The translations under genes were made by a program, and so were the position numbers. A stretch of 47,666 nucleotides of DNA from an uncultured Opitutaceae bacterium (GTDB lineage Bacteria > Verrucomicrobiota > Verrucomicrobiia > Opitutales > Opitutaceae), in NCBI GenBank assembly GCA_903929355.1, contig CAIYUN010000055.1:1-47666 (forward strand), in the 5' to 3' direction. The notes below the pieces were generated by a model. It did not search any database. It was not told where the DNA came from and saw only the letters and a program-made list of their open reading frames with translations. Below are positions 18,767 to 27,554 of this stretch, piece by piece. The stretch's first letter is position 1. Each line of letters starts with the position of its first letter.

Positions 18767-21589
18767 ATGCCACTGCTCCGCAACCTCTGGCTGAACTTCG
18801 TCCGCGTGGTCCGCTCGCTCGGCCGGATTTCCCTGCTGCTGCTCTGGGCGCTCCTTCTGGCCGGGCTTTATGTCCAAATTCAAGTCGCGACCCTCGACGG
18901 GCTCACCCTGCCCGATCCCGCCAAACGCGCGCTCCTGGATCATCTGGCCGCACTTGGCCTGCAGGCGGACTTTGCCCGCGCCCGTTTCGACCCCACGGGA
19001 CGCATTCTGATCGAGGATGTCCGCCTGGGCGACCCCAAAATCCCCGGCGCCCTCATCACCGCGCGCAGTCTCTCGACACGGGTGAATCCCTGGCTGCTGC
19101 TGGTGGGGGAGTTTGATTGCCACGAGCTGCAGGTGAACGGGGCCAGTTTGTTCAGGCCGGTCGAAAATCAACCGGATCCGTTTTCCTCCAGCCCACGATC
19201 GCCCTTTACCACCGTGGCCAAGGTGGCGCAGGACTTTGCATTCACGCTGCTTCTCACCCATCATGATTTGGTGGTGACACAACTGACCGGACGGGTGGGC
19301 GCGTTTGCGGTCAGCGCCAACGGGGCTTTGCGCCTGCCGCCCGCAACACCGTCGTCACCGGACTTAAGGGCCGCACTGGCCGCCTATCAATCGCTGGCCA
19401 TTGAACTCTCCTCTTGGGATGACGGGGCCCATCTGCTGGCCCCGCGCGTCGACCTCCACCTCACACCAGTGGACAACCAAATTGCCATCGCGGATGTCGT
19501 GGTGGACGCCAACGGCTATCCGGACAAAACTCCTTCGGTCGCGAACGGGGCTGGATTGATGGAATGCGGCCCGATGCACCTGACCGCTCGAGTGCCCTTG
19601 CTCGCGCCTGAGTCCGATCCGGTGGAAATTACGGGTGACATCGAGCACGCGACCCTGCCCAAATTGGGCGATGCGACGGCCGGCCGCCTCCATTTCATTC
19701 TGCGCGGCGATTTGCGACGCCCAGCCCCCCCCGCGGTTTCTTTTCCGGGACCCTACCCCACTTGGTGGCGCCTGGAGGCAACGCTCAATGCCGTCACCAG
19801 CCGGGCCCGTAATTTTTCAACCGGCCCGGTTGCCGCCACCCTCGCCCTCGACCTGGGGAAAATTTCCGTCGACGCCAGTGTGCAGGTGGCTGGCGCCCCC
19901 TGGGGCGTGCACGCACGGGCCGACTCCCTTGATCACCCGGTTCAAGTCTCCCTCGCCGGACCGGTGGACCACGCACTCCTCGCGCTCGCCGGTGAGCTGA
20001 CCGGTCACGACCTCGGCACCATCGTCCAACTCGCCGGGCCCGCGCAGCTGGATGCCACGGTCACGATCACCCCGGACGGAAAGCTGTCGGCTGCCGGGGG
20101 CCGGCTCGACGCCGGTGCCGTCCGCGTCGCCGGAGTGCCGCTCGACGCGGCAGCCGGGTCCTTCACGTTCGATGGCATCCACCTGCTTTGTCAGGACGTT
20201 TCGCTTAAAACCGGCGCAAACGTCGCGCGGGGCAGCTATGAGATGAACACCGCCACGCTCGATTACCGCTTCCTGCTCGCCGGTCACGCCCAGCCCGCCG
20301 CGCTGGCAGGGTGGTTTGGCAGCTGGTGGCCGGCGCTCTGGCATAACGCCGCCTTCCCCACCCCGCCGGAAGCCGATGTGGATGTCCAAGGCCGCTGGGA
20401 TGCGCCGGAACTCACTTCAGTGTTTGTCTCCGCTGCCGCCGACGGAGCCTCGATCGGTGGAATCGCGTTTGACGAAGCCCGCGCCCGGGCATTCATCCGG
20501 CCCGGCTGGGAAGACGTGCTCAGTTTTTCCGCCACGCAGGGAGCACGGGGTGTACGCGGCTCCGGAACCCTGGCTTGGGCGGCGGAGGGCACACTGCTCC
20601 GCTCCGTCGGGTTCGACCTCACGACCAACCTTGACCCCGACCAGCTCGCCCCCCTGCTCGGCCCGGAAGGCGTGACATGGGTCGCACCCTACCGTTTCGC
20701 GCAGCCACCCGACATAATGTTGCATGGCCGGCTCGAGGGTGAGACGGCTGCGGGATGGGCCCAGGTCACGGTTGACCTCGGCCTGCAGTCAACGGGCGAC
20801 CTGACCTATTACGGATTCCCGCTCCGGGACCTCGCGGCGCAGCTGCGGGTGCGCGACCACACTCTGGAACTGCCCTCCGTGACTTTCGGCTTTGCCGGCG
20901 GTCAGCTCCAGGGCAACGCCAAAGTGTCGGCTGAAAACGGCCCGGTTCACCATCTCTCCCTCAACGCGCACCTGACCGGTGCGAATCTCGGGGAAACCAT
21001 CCGGACTCTGGAGGATTACAGTGCCGCCCGGCAGGGCCTGCCCGCGCCCGCCACCAGCAAATTCCAGCAACGCCTCGCCACGGGACGGCTTGATCTAACG
21101 CTCACCGCCGAGGGTGACCCCACCCTCCCTCCCCAACTGCACGGCCAAGGCCATGCTGACATCACCGGAGCCGACTTCGGTCAGATCCAAATATTCGGAC
21201 TGCTATCCACCCTGCTCAACCACACCTTGTTGAATTTCAGCAGCATGAGTCTCGATACGCTGCACACCGACTTCGCGCTCGACGGGGAGAAGGTTTCCTT
21301 TCCCGGCGGGCTGACCCTCAGCGGTCCCCGCGCCAAAATCGGGGCCACAGGAGATTACCAGCTCGACTCGAACAAGTTGAATTTCAAGGTCAAAATCCAA
21401 CCCTTTGAGGAAAGCCGCACGCTGCTGGGCGACGTGGTCAAGGTGGTGATCAAACCGATCGAAACGGCCATGGAGGTCAATCTCCAAGGGACCCTGGAAA
21501 AGCCCGACTGGGTTTTCATCCTTGGGCCCACCAGTTTACTGCGCAAAATCACCGGGGCGCTCGACCAAACTCCATCCGATAAAAAATAA
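18767..21589 (+). CDS. AsmA-like envelope protein, large
   Basis: 940 residues with an N-terminal membrane helix (ISLLLLWALLLAGLYVQIQV) and a long beta-rich, repeat-like body, as in AsmA/TamB/YhdP-type bridge-like proteins that span the periplasm and are implicated in lipid or protein traffic to the outer membrane. The last 200 residues (GHADITGADFGQIQIFGLLS, LDTLHTDFALDGEKV, NLQGTLEKPDWVF) match the AsmA-like C-terminal domain. It follows the DUF4340 gene by 53 bases on the same strand, so it may be transcribed with the ABC cluster. Specific substrate unknown. Confidence 0.82.
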   Translation: MPLLRNLWLNFVRVVRSLGRISLLLLWALLLAGLYVQIQVATLDGLTLPDPAKRALLDHLAALGLQADFARARFDPTGRILIEDVRLGDPKIPGALITARSLSTRVNPWLLLVGEFDCHELQVNGASLFRPVENQPDPFSSSPRSPFTTVAKVAQDFAFTLLLTHHDLVVTQLTGRVGAFAVSANGALRLPPATPSSPDLRAALAAYQSLAIELSSWDDGAHLLAPRVDLHLTPVDNQIAIADVVVDANGYPDKTPSVANGAGLMECGPMHLTARVPLLAPESDPVEITGDIEHATLPKLGDATAGRLHFILRGDLRRPAPPAVSFPGPYPTWWRLEATLNAVTSRARNFSTGPVAATLALDLGKISVDASVQVAGAPWGVHARADSLDHPVQVSLAGPVDHALLALAGELTGHDLGTIVQLAGPAQLDATVTITPDGKLSAAGGRLDAGAVRVAGVPLDAAAGSFTFDGIHLLCQDVSLKTGANVARGSYEMNTATLDYRFLLAGHAQPAALAGWFGSWWPALWHNAAFPTPPEADVDVQGRWDAPELTSVFVSAAADGASIGGIAFDEARARAFIRPGWEDVLSFSATQGARGVRGSGTLAWAAEGTLLRSVGFDLTTNLDPDQLAPLLGPEGVTWVAPYRFAQPPDIMLHGRLEGETAAGWAQVTVDLGLQSTGDLTYYGFPLRDLAAQLRVRDHTLELPSVTFGFAGGQLQGNAKVSAENGPVHHLSLNAHLTGANLGETIRTLEDYSAARQGLPAPATSKFQQRLATGRLDLTLTAEGDPTLPPQLHGQGHADITGADFGQIQIFGLLSTLLNHTLLNFSSMSLDTLHTDFALDGEKVSFPGGLTLSGPRAKIGATGDYQLDSNKLNFKVKIQPFEESRTLLGDVVKVVIKPIETAMEVNLQGTLEKPDWVFILGPTSLLRKITGALDQTPSDKK

Positions 21590-21655
21590 GCTGGGGTCGT
21601 AACAGGAAATCCCATTGCACGACGCCCCGTGAATCGCATAGGGTAAACAACCTAG

Positions 21656-24600
21656 ATGGCGTCACTGCCCACCCTTCCCAAAAAATCGTGGCCGTACCGG
21701 ACCACAATCGTCCTCGCCTGCGCGGCGCTGGGGGTGGCTGGTGCCTTGTTTTTTGACCTGATCGATCTGCCCCTCGTGGGTCGGACGGAAGGGCCACCCT
21801 GGCATTTTGTCCTGGCCGCCGGCGGCGCCGTCGTGGCGGCCGTGGTTCTGATCACCCAGCTGACTGGCTGGACGCAGGGGACGTGGTTCGCGCTGATCGC
21901 CGCCGGCTTTGGCGGCACCGAGCTGGTCGGCCTCCTGCTCGGCAAAGAGTCCCTGCTGGATGCGTGGTTCGCCCTGATGGTGCTCGAGGCCCCCCCGGCC
22001 GGCGGGAACGCCATGCCGCCCGTCGCCGCGCTCGCGCTTCTGCTCGCCGGTCTCGGCGTGGCCTGGTTCGCGGTGCCCTTTGGTCGCACCACCCGGGTCC
22101 CACTGCTCGCGCTGGTCGCCTCATTGCTCGCCGCCGTGGGCGGCGCCACCCTCGCTGCCCACGCATTTAACATGCCTGCAGCCACCCGGTGGGGCGCAGA
22201 CACCAGCCTGACACCGGGCGCGGGGCTGCTGGTGCTGACGCTGGGCCTCATGCTCCTCGCGCTCGCCACGCGCGAGCAATCCCGCGGGCCGGGCGGGCCG
22301 CCCGGGTGGCTGCCGCTGCCATTTCTCGCCGGCTCGGCCGCACTCACGTTTGTCTTCTGGGCCGGATTACGCGAGCGCGAGCTCGAGTACCTCGGAGCCA
22401 ACGCCCAGATCGGCGCCAGCAACCTCGCGAACGCCATCCACCTTGAGTTTCAACGCCAGGCCTCCCTGCTCGAACGTCTGGCCCAGCGCTGGACCGCCGG
22501 CCTCGTGCCCGAACCCGTCACCCGCGAGTCGGACGCCAAGATCCAGCTGGCCGACGCGCCCGGGGCCCAATCTCTCGCCTGGGTCACGTCGGACCTGAAC
22601 ACCGCCTGGTATTATCCACGGGAAGGCAACGAGGCGCTGATCAGCTTTAATCAGGGAAAGGACGACGAACGCCGGATCGCGCTCAACGCCGCCAGCCGCA
22701 GCGGCTACCCGGCCATTTCCGGCACCGTCCGGCTGGCCACGGTCGGTCCCGGCTTCGTCATCTTCGCGCCCGTAATGCGCGCCGGCGAGCTGGAAGGCTG
22801 GATTGCGATGGAGTTTGCGTACGACCGTTTTTTCTCCGCCCTGGACCAACGCGTCGGGGCCAGCCTCCACTACCGCTGCAGCATTTATGTGGGCACCCAG
22901 TCCGTCTATGAGTCTTCGCCCGCGAACGGCCCGACCGATGAAAACCAGGCCATCAGGCAGGAATTCGAAATCCAGCAGCGCCGCATTCAAATCGTCCTCG
23001 CGCCCACCCGCGAATACCTCGAGCGCAACCGCAACAGCCTGCCCGACCTGGTCCTCGTCACCGGCCTGGGCATCACCCTTCTGCTCGGGCTCACGGTCCA
23101 TCTCGCGCGCGCCGCCAGCGCCGGCCTGCGCACCACCCGGGATTCCAACCTCCGGCTCGTCTCAGAAAATGAGGAGCGCCGGGTGATTGAGGGCCGCCTC
23201 AAGACCTCCGACGAACGCCTCAACCTCGCCCTCGACTTGACCGCCATCGGTATTTTCGAATGGAATGTCGTGGCGGGTGACATCCACGGCAACCCGGGCT
23301 TGTGGTCGCTGCTGGGCCTCCCCCCCAATGTCCATTCCAACATCCCCGCCCTCTGGGAATCTCGGGTCCACCCCGCCGACCTGGACGCGTACCGCGCCAC
23401 CCGGGCCGCGCAGCTCGGCGGCGCCAAGGATTTCACCGACGCCGAGTACCGCATGCGCAACCCGGGCGGCGAATGGCGCTGGCTGTCCGTCCGCTCCAAG
23501 ACGGTCGCCGCCGCCACCGGCACCCCGGCCCGGATCGTTGGCACGGTCCAGGACATCAGCGCCCGGAAGAGGGCGGAAGCCGCCCTGGGGGAGAGCCAGA
23601 CCGCCGCCCGCAAGCTGTCCCTCGTCGCCAGCAAGACCGACAATCTGGTGATCATTGCCAAGCCCAACGGGACCATTGAGTGGGTCAATGAATCGTTCGT
23701 CCGCGTGATGGAGTACGCGCTCGACGAGGTGATCGGCCGCAATCCCGCGCATTTCATGATCGGCCCGGAAACCAGCCCCCGCGCCATCCGGCGGATCCGC
23801 CTCGCGTTCGCCCAGGGTCAGGGCATCAGCACGGAGATCGTCAACTACGCCAAATCCGGCCGCCGCTTTCATCTCCAGCTCGAGATCCAACCCGTCCGCG
23901 ATGCCCACGGGGTGCTGGAGAATTTCATCGCCATCCAGGCGGACATCACCGCGCGCGTCGAGGCCGAGACCGCGTTGCGCCGGGCCAAGCTCGAGGCCGA
24001 CGCCGCCTCCCGCGCCAAGAGCGAGTTCCTCGCCTCGCTCTCCCACAAGATCCGCACGCCCATGAACGGGGTGATTGGGATGACCAGCCTCCTCCTCGAC
24101 ACCACGCTCAACCCCGACCAGCGCGATTTTGTGGGCACCATCCGCTCCAGCGGCGAGGCCCTGCTCGGCATCATCAACGACATCCTGGACTTTTCCAAGA
24201 TCGAGTCCGGCAAGTTCGAGATCGACCACCAGCCGTTTGAGCTCGCCGCCTGTCTCGAGGACACCCTCGACCTGTTCAGCGGCCAGGCCGCCGCCCGCAA
24301 GCTTGAGCTCTCCCACTCGATTGCGGCCGATGTGCCCGCGGTGATTCTCGGCGACGCCGCCCGGCTCCGCCAGGTTATCTCCAACCTCGTCAACAACGCC
24401 ATCAAGTTCACTCCGGCCGGCCGGGTCACGGTGGAGGCACGCCTGCTCCCGTCCGAGAGCCGCAGCCCTTTCAGCCCCGGCAAGGTGGCCGGCCGGGCCC
24501 GGCTGGAGGTGGTGGTGCGCGACAGCGGCATCGGAATCCCGCCCGACCGGCTCAACCGCCTGTTCAAACCGTTCTCGCAGGTGGATTCCTCCACCACGCG

Positions 24601-25429
24601 GAAATACGGCGGCACCGGCCTTGGCCTCGCCATCTGCCACCGCCTCTGTGCGCTCATGGGCGGCGGGATCCGGGTCGAGAGCATTGCCGGCCAGGGCTCC
24701 GCGTTCATCGCGACCATCGCCGTCGAGCTGCCCCCGAAAGGTCGGCTACCGGCCCCCTCCGCGCTCCCACCCCAGCTTCCCCCGGGCAGTCGCGTGCTCT
24801 GTTTTGACGACAATCCGGTGACGCTCCGCTGGCTCACAATCTTTTTTGAACGCTCGGGTCTGGCGGTCCTCCCGGTCACCACCCCCGCCGCCGCGCTGAG
24901 CGCCCTCCGCGCCATCGACGCCCCCGTCCTGGCGATCCTGGACCTTGACCCCGCCGCCGAAACCGCGTCCTTCCACGCGGTGCTCGCGACCCTGCCCGTG
25001 CGCGTCCTTGGTCTGCTGCCTGCCGGCGCCCCGGCCCTTCCGTTGTCCGCTCGTTTTGCCGGATTCACCAAACCGCTCCGCACCCTGGCTTTTGTCCGCG
25101 CCCTGCAGGCCCTCTTCCAAAGCGAAGCCGGCGCGGCCCGTGCCTCGCCCGCCGCGCCCGTGCGCCTGCTCGCCGAGGAGATCCCGCTGGCCGTGCTCCT
25201 CGTCGAGGACAACCCGGTGAATCAAAAGGTCGGCGTGCGCTTTCTCGAGCGTCTCGGCTACCGGGCCGATGTCGCCGCCAACGGCCGCGAGGCGCTGGCC
25301 GCCTTCGCCGTCCGTCATTACGATTTTGTCCTGATGGACATCCAGATGCCGGAGATGGACGGTTATGAAACCACGCGGGAAATCCGCCGCCGGCAGGATC
25401 CCAAACGCGCCCCCGGATTGTCGCATTGA
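21656..25429 (+). CDS. Hybrid sensor histidine kinase, frameshifted near its 3' end
   Basis: As it stands 1257 residues. Order: N-terminal membrane region with about eight helices (1-235), a CHASE-like extracytoplasmic domain (about 245-460), a helix at 462-485, PAS domains at about 520-640 and 650-765, HisKA (783-850), HATPase (895-1020: ISNLVNNAIKF, DSGIGIP, GGTGLGLAI), a degenerate receiver (1041-1150, DDN kept but the phosphoacceptor region reads ILDLDPA), and a second receiver (1176 on: LLVEDNPVNQK, phosphoacceptor D1228 in LMDIQMPEMDG). Two anomalies: the H-box reads SHKIRTP, with lysine where Glu normally follows the phosphoacceptor His; and the frame breaks in a run of five C at 25410-25414, ending in PGLSH instead of the receiver's last third. 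Likely impaired unless the assembly is wrong. Confidence 0.9.
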   Translation: MASLPTLPKKSWPYRTTIVLACAALGVAGALFFDLIDLPLVGRTEGPPWHFVLAAGGAVVAAVVLITQLTGWTQGTWFALIAAGFGGTELVGLLLGKESLLDAWFALMVLEAPPAGGNAMPPVAALALLLAGLGVAWFAVPFGRTTRVPLLALVASLLAAVGGATLAAHAFNMPAATRWGADTSLTPGAGLLVLTLGLMLLALATREQSRGPGGPPGWLPLPFLAGSAALTFVFWAGLRERELEYLGANAQIGASNLANAIHLEFQRQASLLERLAQRWTAGLVPEPVTRESDAKIQLADAPGAQSLAWVTSDLNTAWYYPREGNEALISFNQGKDDERRIALNAASRSGYPAISGTVRLATVGPGFVIFAPVMRAGELEGWIAMEFAYDRFFSALDQRVGASLHYRCSIYVGTQSVYESSPANGPTDENQAIRQEFEIQQRRIQIVLAPTREYLERNRNSLPDLVLVTGLGITLLLGLTVHLARAASAGLRTTRDSNLRLVSENEERRVIEGRLKTSDERLNLALDLTAIGIFEWNVVAGDIHGNPGLWSLLGLPPNVHSNIPALWESRVHPADLDAYRATRAAQLGGAKDFTDAEYRMRNPGGEWRWLSVRSKTVAAATGTPARIVGTVQDISARKRAEAALGESQTAARKLSLVASKTDNLVIIAKPNGTIEWVNESFVRVMEYALDEVIGRNPAHFMIGPETSPRAIRRIRLAFAQGQGISTEIVNYAKSGRRFHLQLEIQPVRDAHGVLENFIAIQADITARVEAETALRRAKLEADAASRAKSEFLASLSHKIRTPMNGVIGMTSLLLDTTLNPDQRDFVGTIRSSGEALLGIINDILDFSKIESGKFEIDHQPFELAACLEDTLDLFSGQAAARKLELSHSIAADVPAVILGDAARLRQVISNLVNNAIKFTPAGRVTVEARLLPSESRSPFSPGKVAGRARLEVVVRDSGIGIPPDRLNRLFKPFSQVDSSTTRKYGGTGLGLAICHRLCALMGGGIRVESIAGQGSAFIATIAVELPPKGRLPAPSALPPQLPPGSRVLCFDDNPVTLRWLTIFFERSGLAVLPVTTPAAALSALRAIDAPVLAILDLDPAAETASFHAVLATLPVRVLGLLPAGAPALPLSARFAGFTKPLRTLAFVRALQALFQSEAGAARASPAAPVRLLAEEIPLAVLLVEDNPVNQKVGVRFLERLGYRADVAANGREALAAFAVRHYDFVLMDIQMPEMDGYETTREIRRRQDPKRAPGLSH

Positions 25430-25560
25430 CCGCCAATGCGATGCAAAGCGACCGTGATCAGAGCACCATCGTGGGGATGGATGGTTTTATCACGAAACCG
25501 GTGAAGTTGCAGGAGATCACCGATGCAATCCGCCGGCTCTTTCCCCCCGTCGTGCGCTGA
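25415..25560 (+). other. Out-of-frame 3' remainder of the hybrid kinase receiver domain
   Basis: In the next frame this reads IVALTANAMQSDRDQS, then GMDGFITKPVKLQEI and a TGA at 25558-25560: exactly the missing last third of the second receiver, including the conserved lysine of TKP. Adding one C to the run at 25410-25414 joins the two parts into one 1301-residue protein. No independent start is needed. The restored stop lies 23 bases from the convergent sulfatase-like gene. Confidence 0.9.
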
Positions 25561-25583
25561 AGGAGCCGGACTGGCCGGTTGGA

Positions 25584-26948
25584 TCACCGGAGTCCCGCCG
25601 ACTCCAGCAGCGCGGCCATCTCGCTTTTCCGTGCCGGATTCCGGGCCAGATTCGCCTCCTCCCCTGGATCCTGTTCCAAATCAAAAAACAGCCACGGCGA
25701 ACCACCCTCGCCCGGTTCGGCCGAAGGACCGGCCGACAACACCAGCTTCCGGGTTCTCGTGCGCACGCCCCGCCAGACCCGATCGCATTGGAGCGGCAAC
25801 CGCACCAGGCTCGGCATGGAAATGTTTGCCACGGTGGGGTGCGTGGCCCCGACCGTGGCGGCTCCATCCGCCCACGCCCTTGTCATGGCGGGCAGATCCA
25901 ACAAGGAAATCGCGTCGTCGCACCTGGCCCCCGGGGGCTCCGCCTTTCGGCTGCCACCCGCCGACCCGGATGCGGCGGCCTTGTCACCCTGACGCGGGGC
26001 CCCGCCCTCCGTCGGCAACCGCACCAGCAGCGGCACGCGCACCGACTCCTCATGGGGCCAGCCCTTGCGAAATCGTCCATGGGCCCCATGCATGTCGCCG
26101 TGCACGGAGGTGAAGACGACCAGGTTCGGACGGTGGCCTGGACCACCTGCCCGGGGCAGGGCTTCGGTCAATCTGCCCACCGCCCGGTCGGTGGCCTCGA
26201 TATGCGCATAGTAGCCCGCCAGCTCCCGGCGGGCGCGAATCTCCACCGCGCCGCCGCGCGGCACGTTGGCCGGCAGGCTGAGGTCTCCCGGGTCACGTGC
26301 CGGGACGCCCGCCGCCGGAGCGTCGTAGGGAGGATGCGGGGCCTCCAAACTCACCAGGCAAAACCACGGCGGTCCGGCTGGTTCATCGGACCATGGTCCC
26401 AGGTCATTGTGCATGGTGCCACGCCCGATCCACTCGGCCGCCCGACCGCATAGGACGTCGCTCTGATATCCGTGGAACTGGGTCGGCGCCAGGAAACGCG
26501 TGCCATGGAGCCAGGGGTCGTTCAGCAAAAATCCACCGTCAAAACCCTCCCAGAACCCGAAGCCGCCGCGTCCCTCCGGGGGCACCACGGTGGTCGCGGC
26601 CGCCCGCCCCACCAGCGGGATGGCCGGATCGCGCCGGCCCAGATGCCATTTGCCAAAAAACGCGGTCGCATAACCACGCGCACCCAGATCGTGCGCCAGG
26701 GTCCGGGCGCCCTCGGGCAGACCGTCAAAGTAATCGCGCACCCCGTTGGCCGGCGAGGGCACTCCGGTGAGCAGGGCGGCCCGGGCGAACGGCCCGAAGG
26801 GATGGGGCGTCACCGCCTGGGTGAAGTTTACGCTCTCCGCCGCCAGCCGGTCGAGCCAGGGCGTGCGGGCATTGACATCACCCGCGCTGCCGAGCGCCTG
26901 GGCCCGCCATTGCGTCGTCACGATCCAGAGGATGTTGGGCCGCGCCAT
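25584..26948 (-). CDS. Sulfatase-fold protein lacking the catalytic residues
   Basis: 454 residues from ATG 26948 (MARPNILWIV); the frame is open upstream to 27029 but that part is not family-like. The alkaline-phosphatase/sulfatase scaffold is clear: RPNILWIV at the N-terminus, RAALLTGVPSPANGV, ATAFFGKWHLG, APHPPYDAP, EESVRVPLLVRLP, LFFDLEQDPGEEANLA. However, the sites that define activity are changed: the family's TDQQRAD metal motif reads TTQWRAQ; the C/S-x-P-S-R formylglycine site reads GPFAR (Gly at position 52); and TSDHGD reads TSVHGD. It therefore looks like an inactive, possibly binding or regulatory, relative. No signal peptide. A double-RHH gene lies 37 bases upstream on the same strand. 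Confidence 0.85.
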   Translation of the reverse strand: MARPNILWIVTTQWRAQALGSAGDVNARTPWLDRLAAESVNFTQAVTPHPFGPFARAALLTGVPSPANGVRDYFDGLPEGARTLAHDLGARGYATAFFGKWHLGRRDPAIPLVGRAAATTVVPPEGRGGFGFWEGFDGGFLLNDPWLHGTRFLAPTQFHGYQSDVLCGRAAEWIGRGTMHNDLGPWSDEPAGPPWFCLVSLEAPHPPYDAPAAGVPARDPGDLSLPANVPRGGAVEIRARRELAGYYAHIEATDRAVGRLTEALPRAGGPGHRPNLVVFTSVHGDMHGAHGRFRKGWPHEESVRVPLLVRLPTEGGAPRQGDKAAASGSAGGSRKAEPPGARCDDAISLLDLPAMTRAWADGAATVGATHPTVANISMPSLVRLPLQCDRVWRGVRTRTRKLVLSAGPSAEPGEGGSPWLFFDLEQDPGEEANLARNPARKSEMAALLESAGLR

Positions 26949-26985
26949 GGGAGTGACTGTCCCGGACCACTCGCCGCGTGGGCGG

Positions 26986-27297
26986 CTATTTTTTCCGCCG
27001 ACCGGTGGAGAGTCCCGCGATGGCCGCACGCAGCAGTTCCCCCACGCTCACCTTTTTCTTTTTGGCGGTCTTGAGGAGAAAGCGTCGCACGTCCGGGGGC
27101 AGCCGCACCGAGATTTGCCGGCGTTCGGGCTCAGCCGACTCGTAGCTCCCAAAATCAAACTCGCGCAACGCCTGGCGCACGACCTCGCTCGTCGATCCCA
27201 GCCCGGCCTGTTTGCGGCGCGACCCAATTTTGGTGAGCAGCTCAAGCGGCAGGTCGAACGTCAGCGGAGCTGACGCCGGAGAGGATTTTAAGGCCAT
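26986..27297 (-). CDS. Small protein with two tandem ribbon-helix-helix-like motifs
   Basis: 103 residues. The first half, LTFDLPLELLTKIGSRRKQ then STSEVVRQALREF, is ParD/NikR-like (strand-helix-helix); the second, QISVRLPPDVRRFLLKTA then VSVGELLRAAIAGL, is a CopG/Arc-like repeat of the same pattern. RHH proteins bind DNA as dimers, so two motifs in one chain could form a single-chain pseudo-dimer. Basic C-terminus. No ParE/RelE-like toxin ORF lies next to it; the neighbour is the sulfatase-fold gene, 37 bases downstream on the same strand, which it might regulate. DNA-binding role is an inference from the fold. Confidence 0.75.
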   Translation of the reverse strand: MALKSSPASAPLTFDLPLELLTKIGSRRKQAGLGSTSEVVRQALREFDFGSYESAEPERRQISVRLPPDVRRFLLKTAKKKKVSVGELLRAAIAGLSTGRRKK

Positions 27298-27554
27298 GAG
27301 AGAGGAAGGGGAACCGGCCGCAGCATGACGGCCCGTGCATCAAAGTCGTCCCAAGCCCGCCGGGGCAACAAAAATTTTCCCGCACGTCCACCCGCCGCCT
27401 CCGCCGTCGTCGGTGGCGCCGGGGACGATTGGTCCAATCCCACCGGCCGGGAAGACCGCCCGCCGCCCCTTTGGCATTTATTATTCATCCGGCATCATTC
27501 CTTACTCCTCCTTCGCGCTTCCCCTCCGCCGCCTTTCCCCCATCGTTCACCGCG

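Noticed and set aside
21615-21645. TTGCAC ... CATAGG as promoter of the hybrid kinase
   Set aside because: The -10 match is poor and promoter consensus in this lineage is not known to me.
25405-25429. Programmed ribosomal frameshift in the hybrid kinase
   Set aside because: No slippery heptamer plus downstream structure was recognised; a C5 run alone fits indel or miscall better.
26986-27297. Antitoxin of a toxin-antitoxin pair
   Set aside because: No ParE/RelE/PIN-toxin-like ORF adjacent on either strand; the neighbour is a sulfatase-fold gene.
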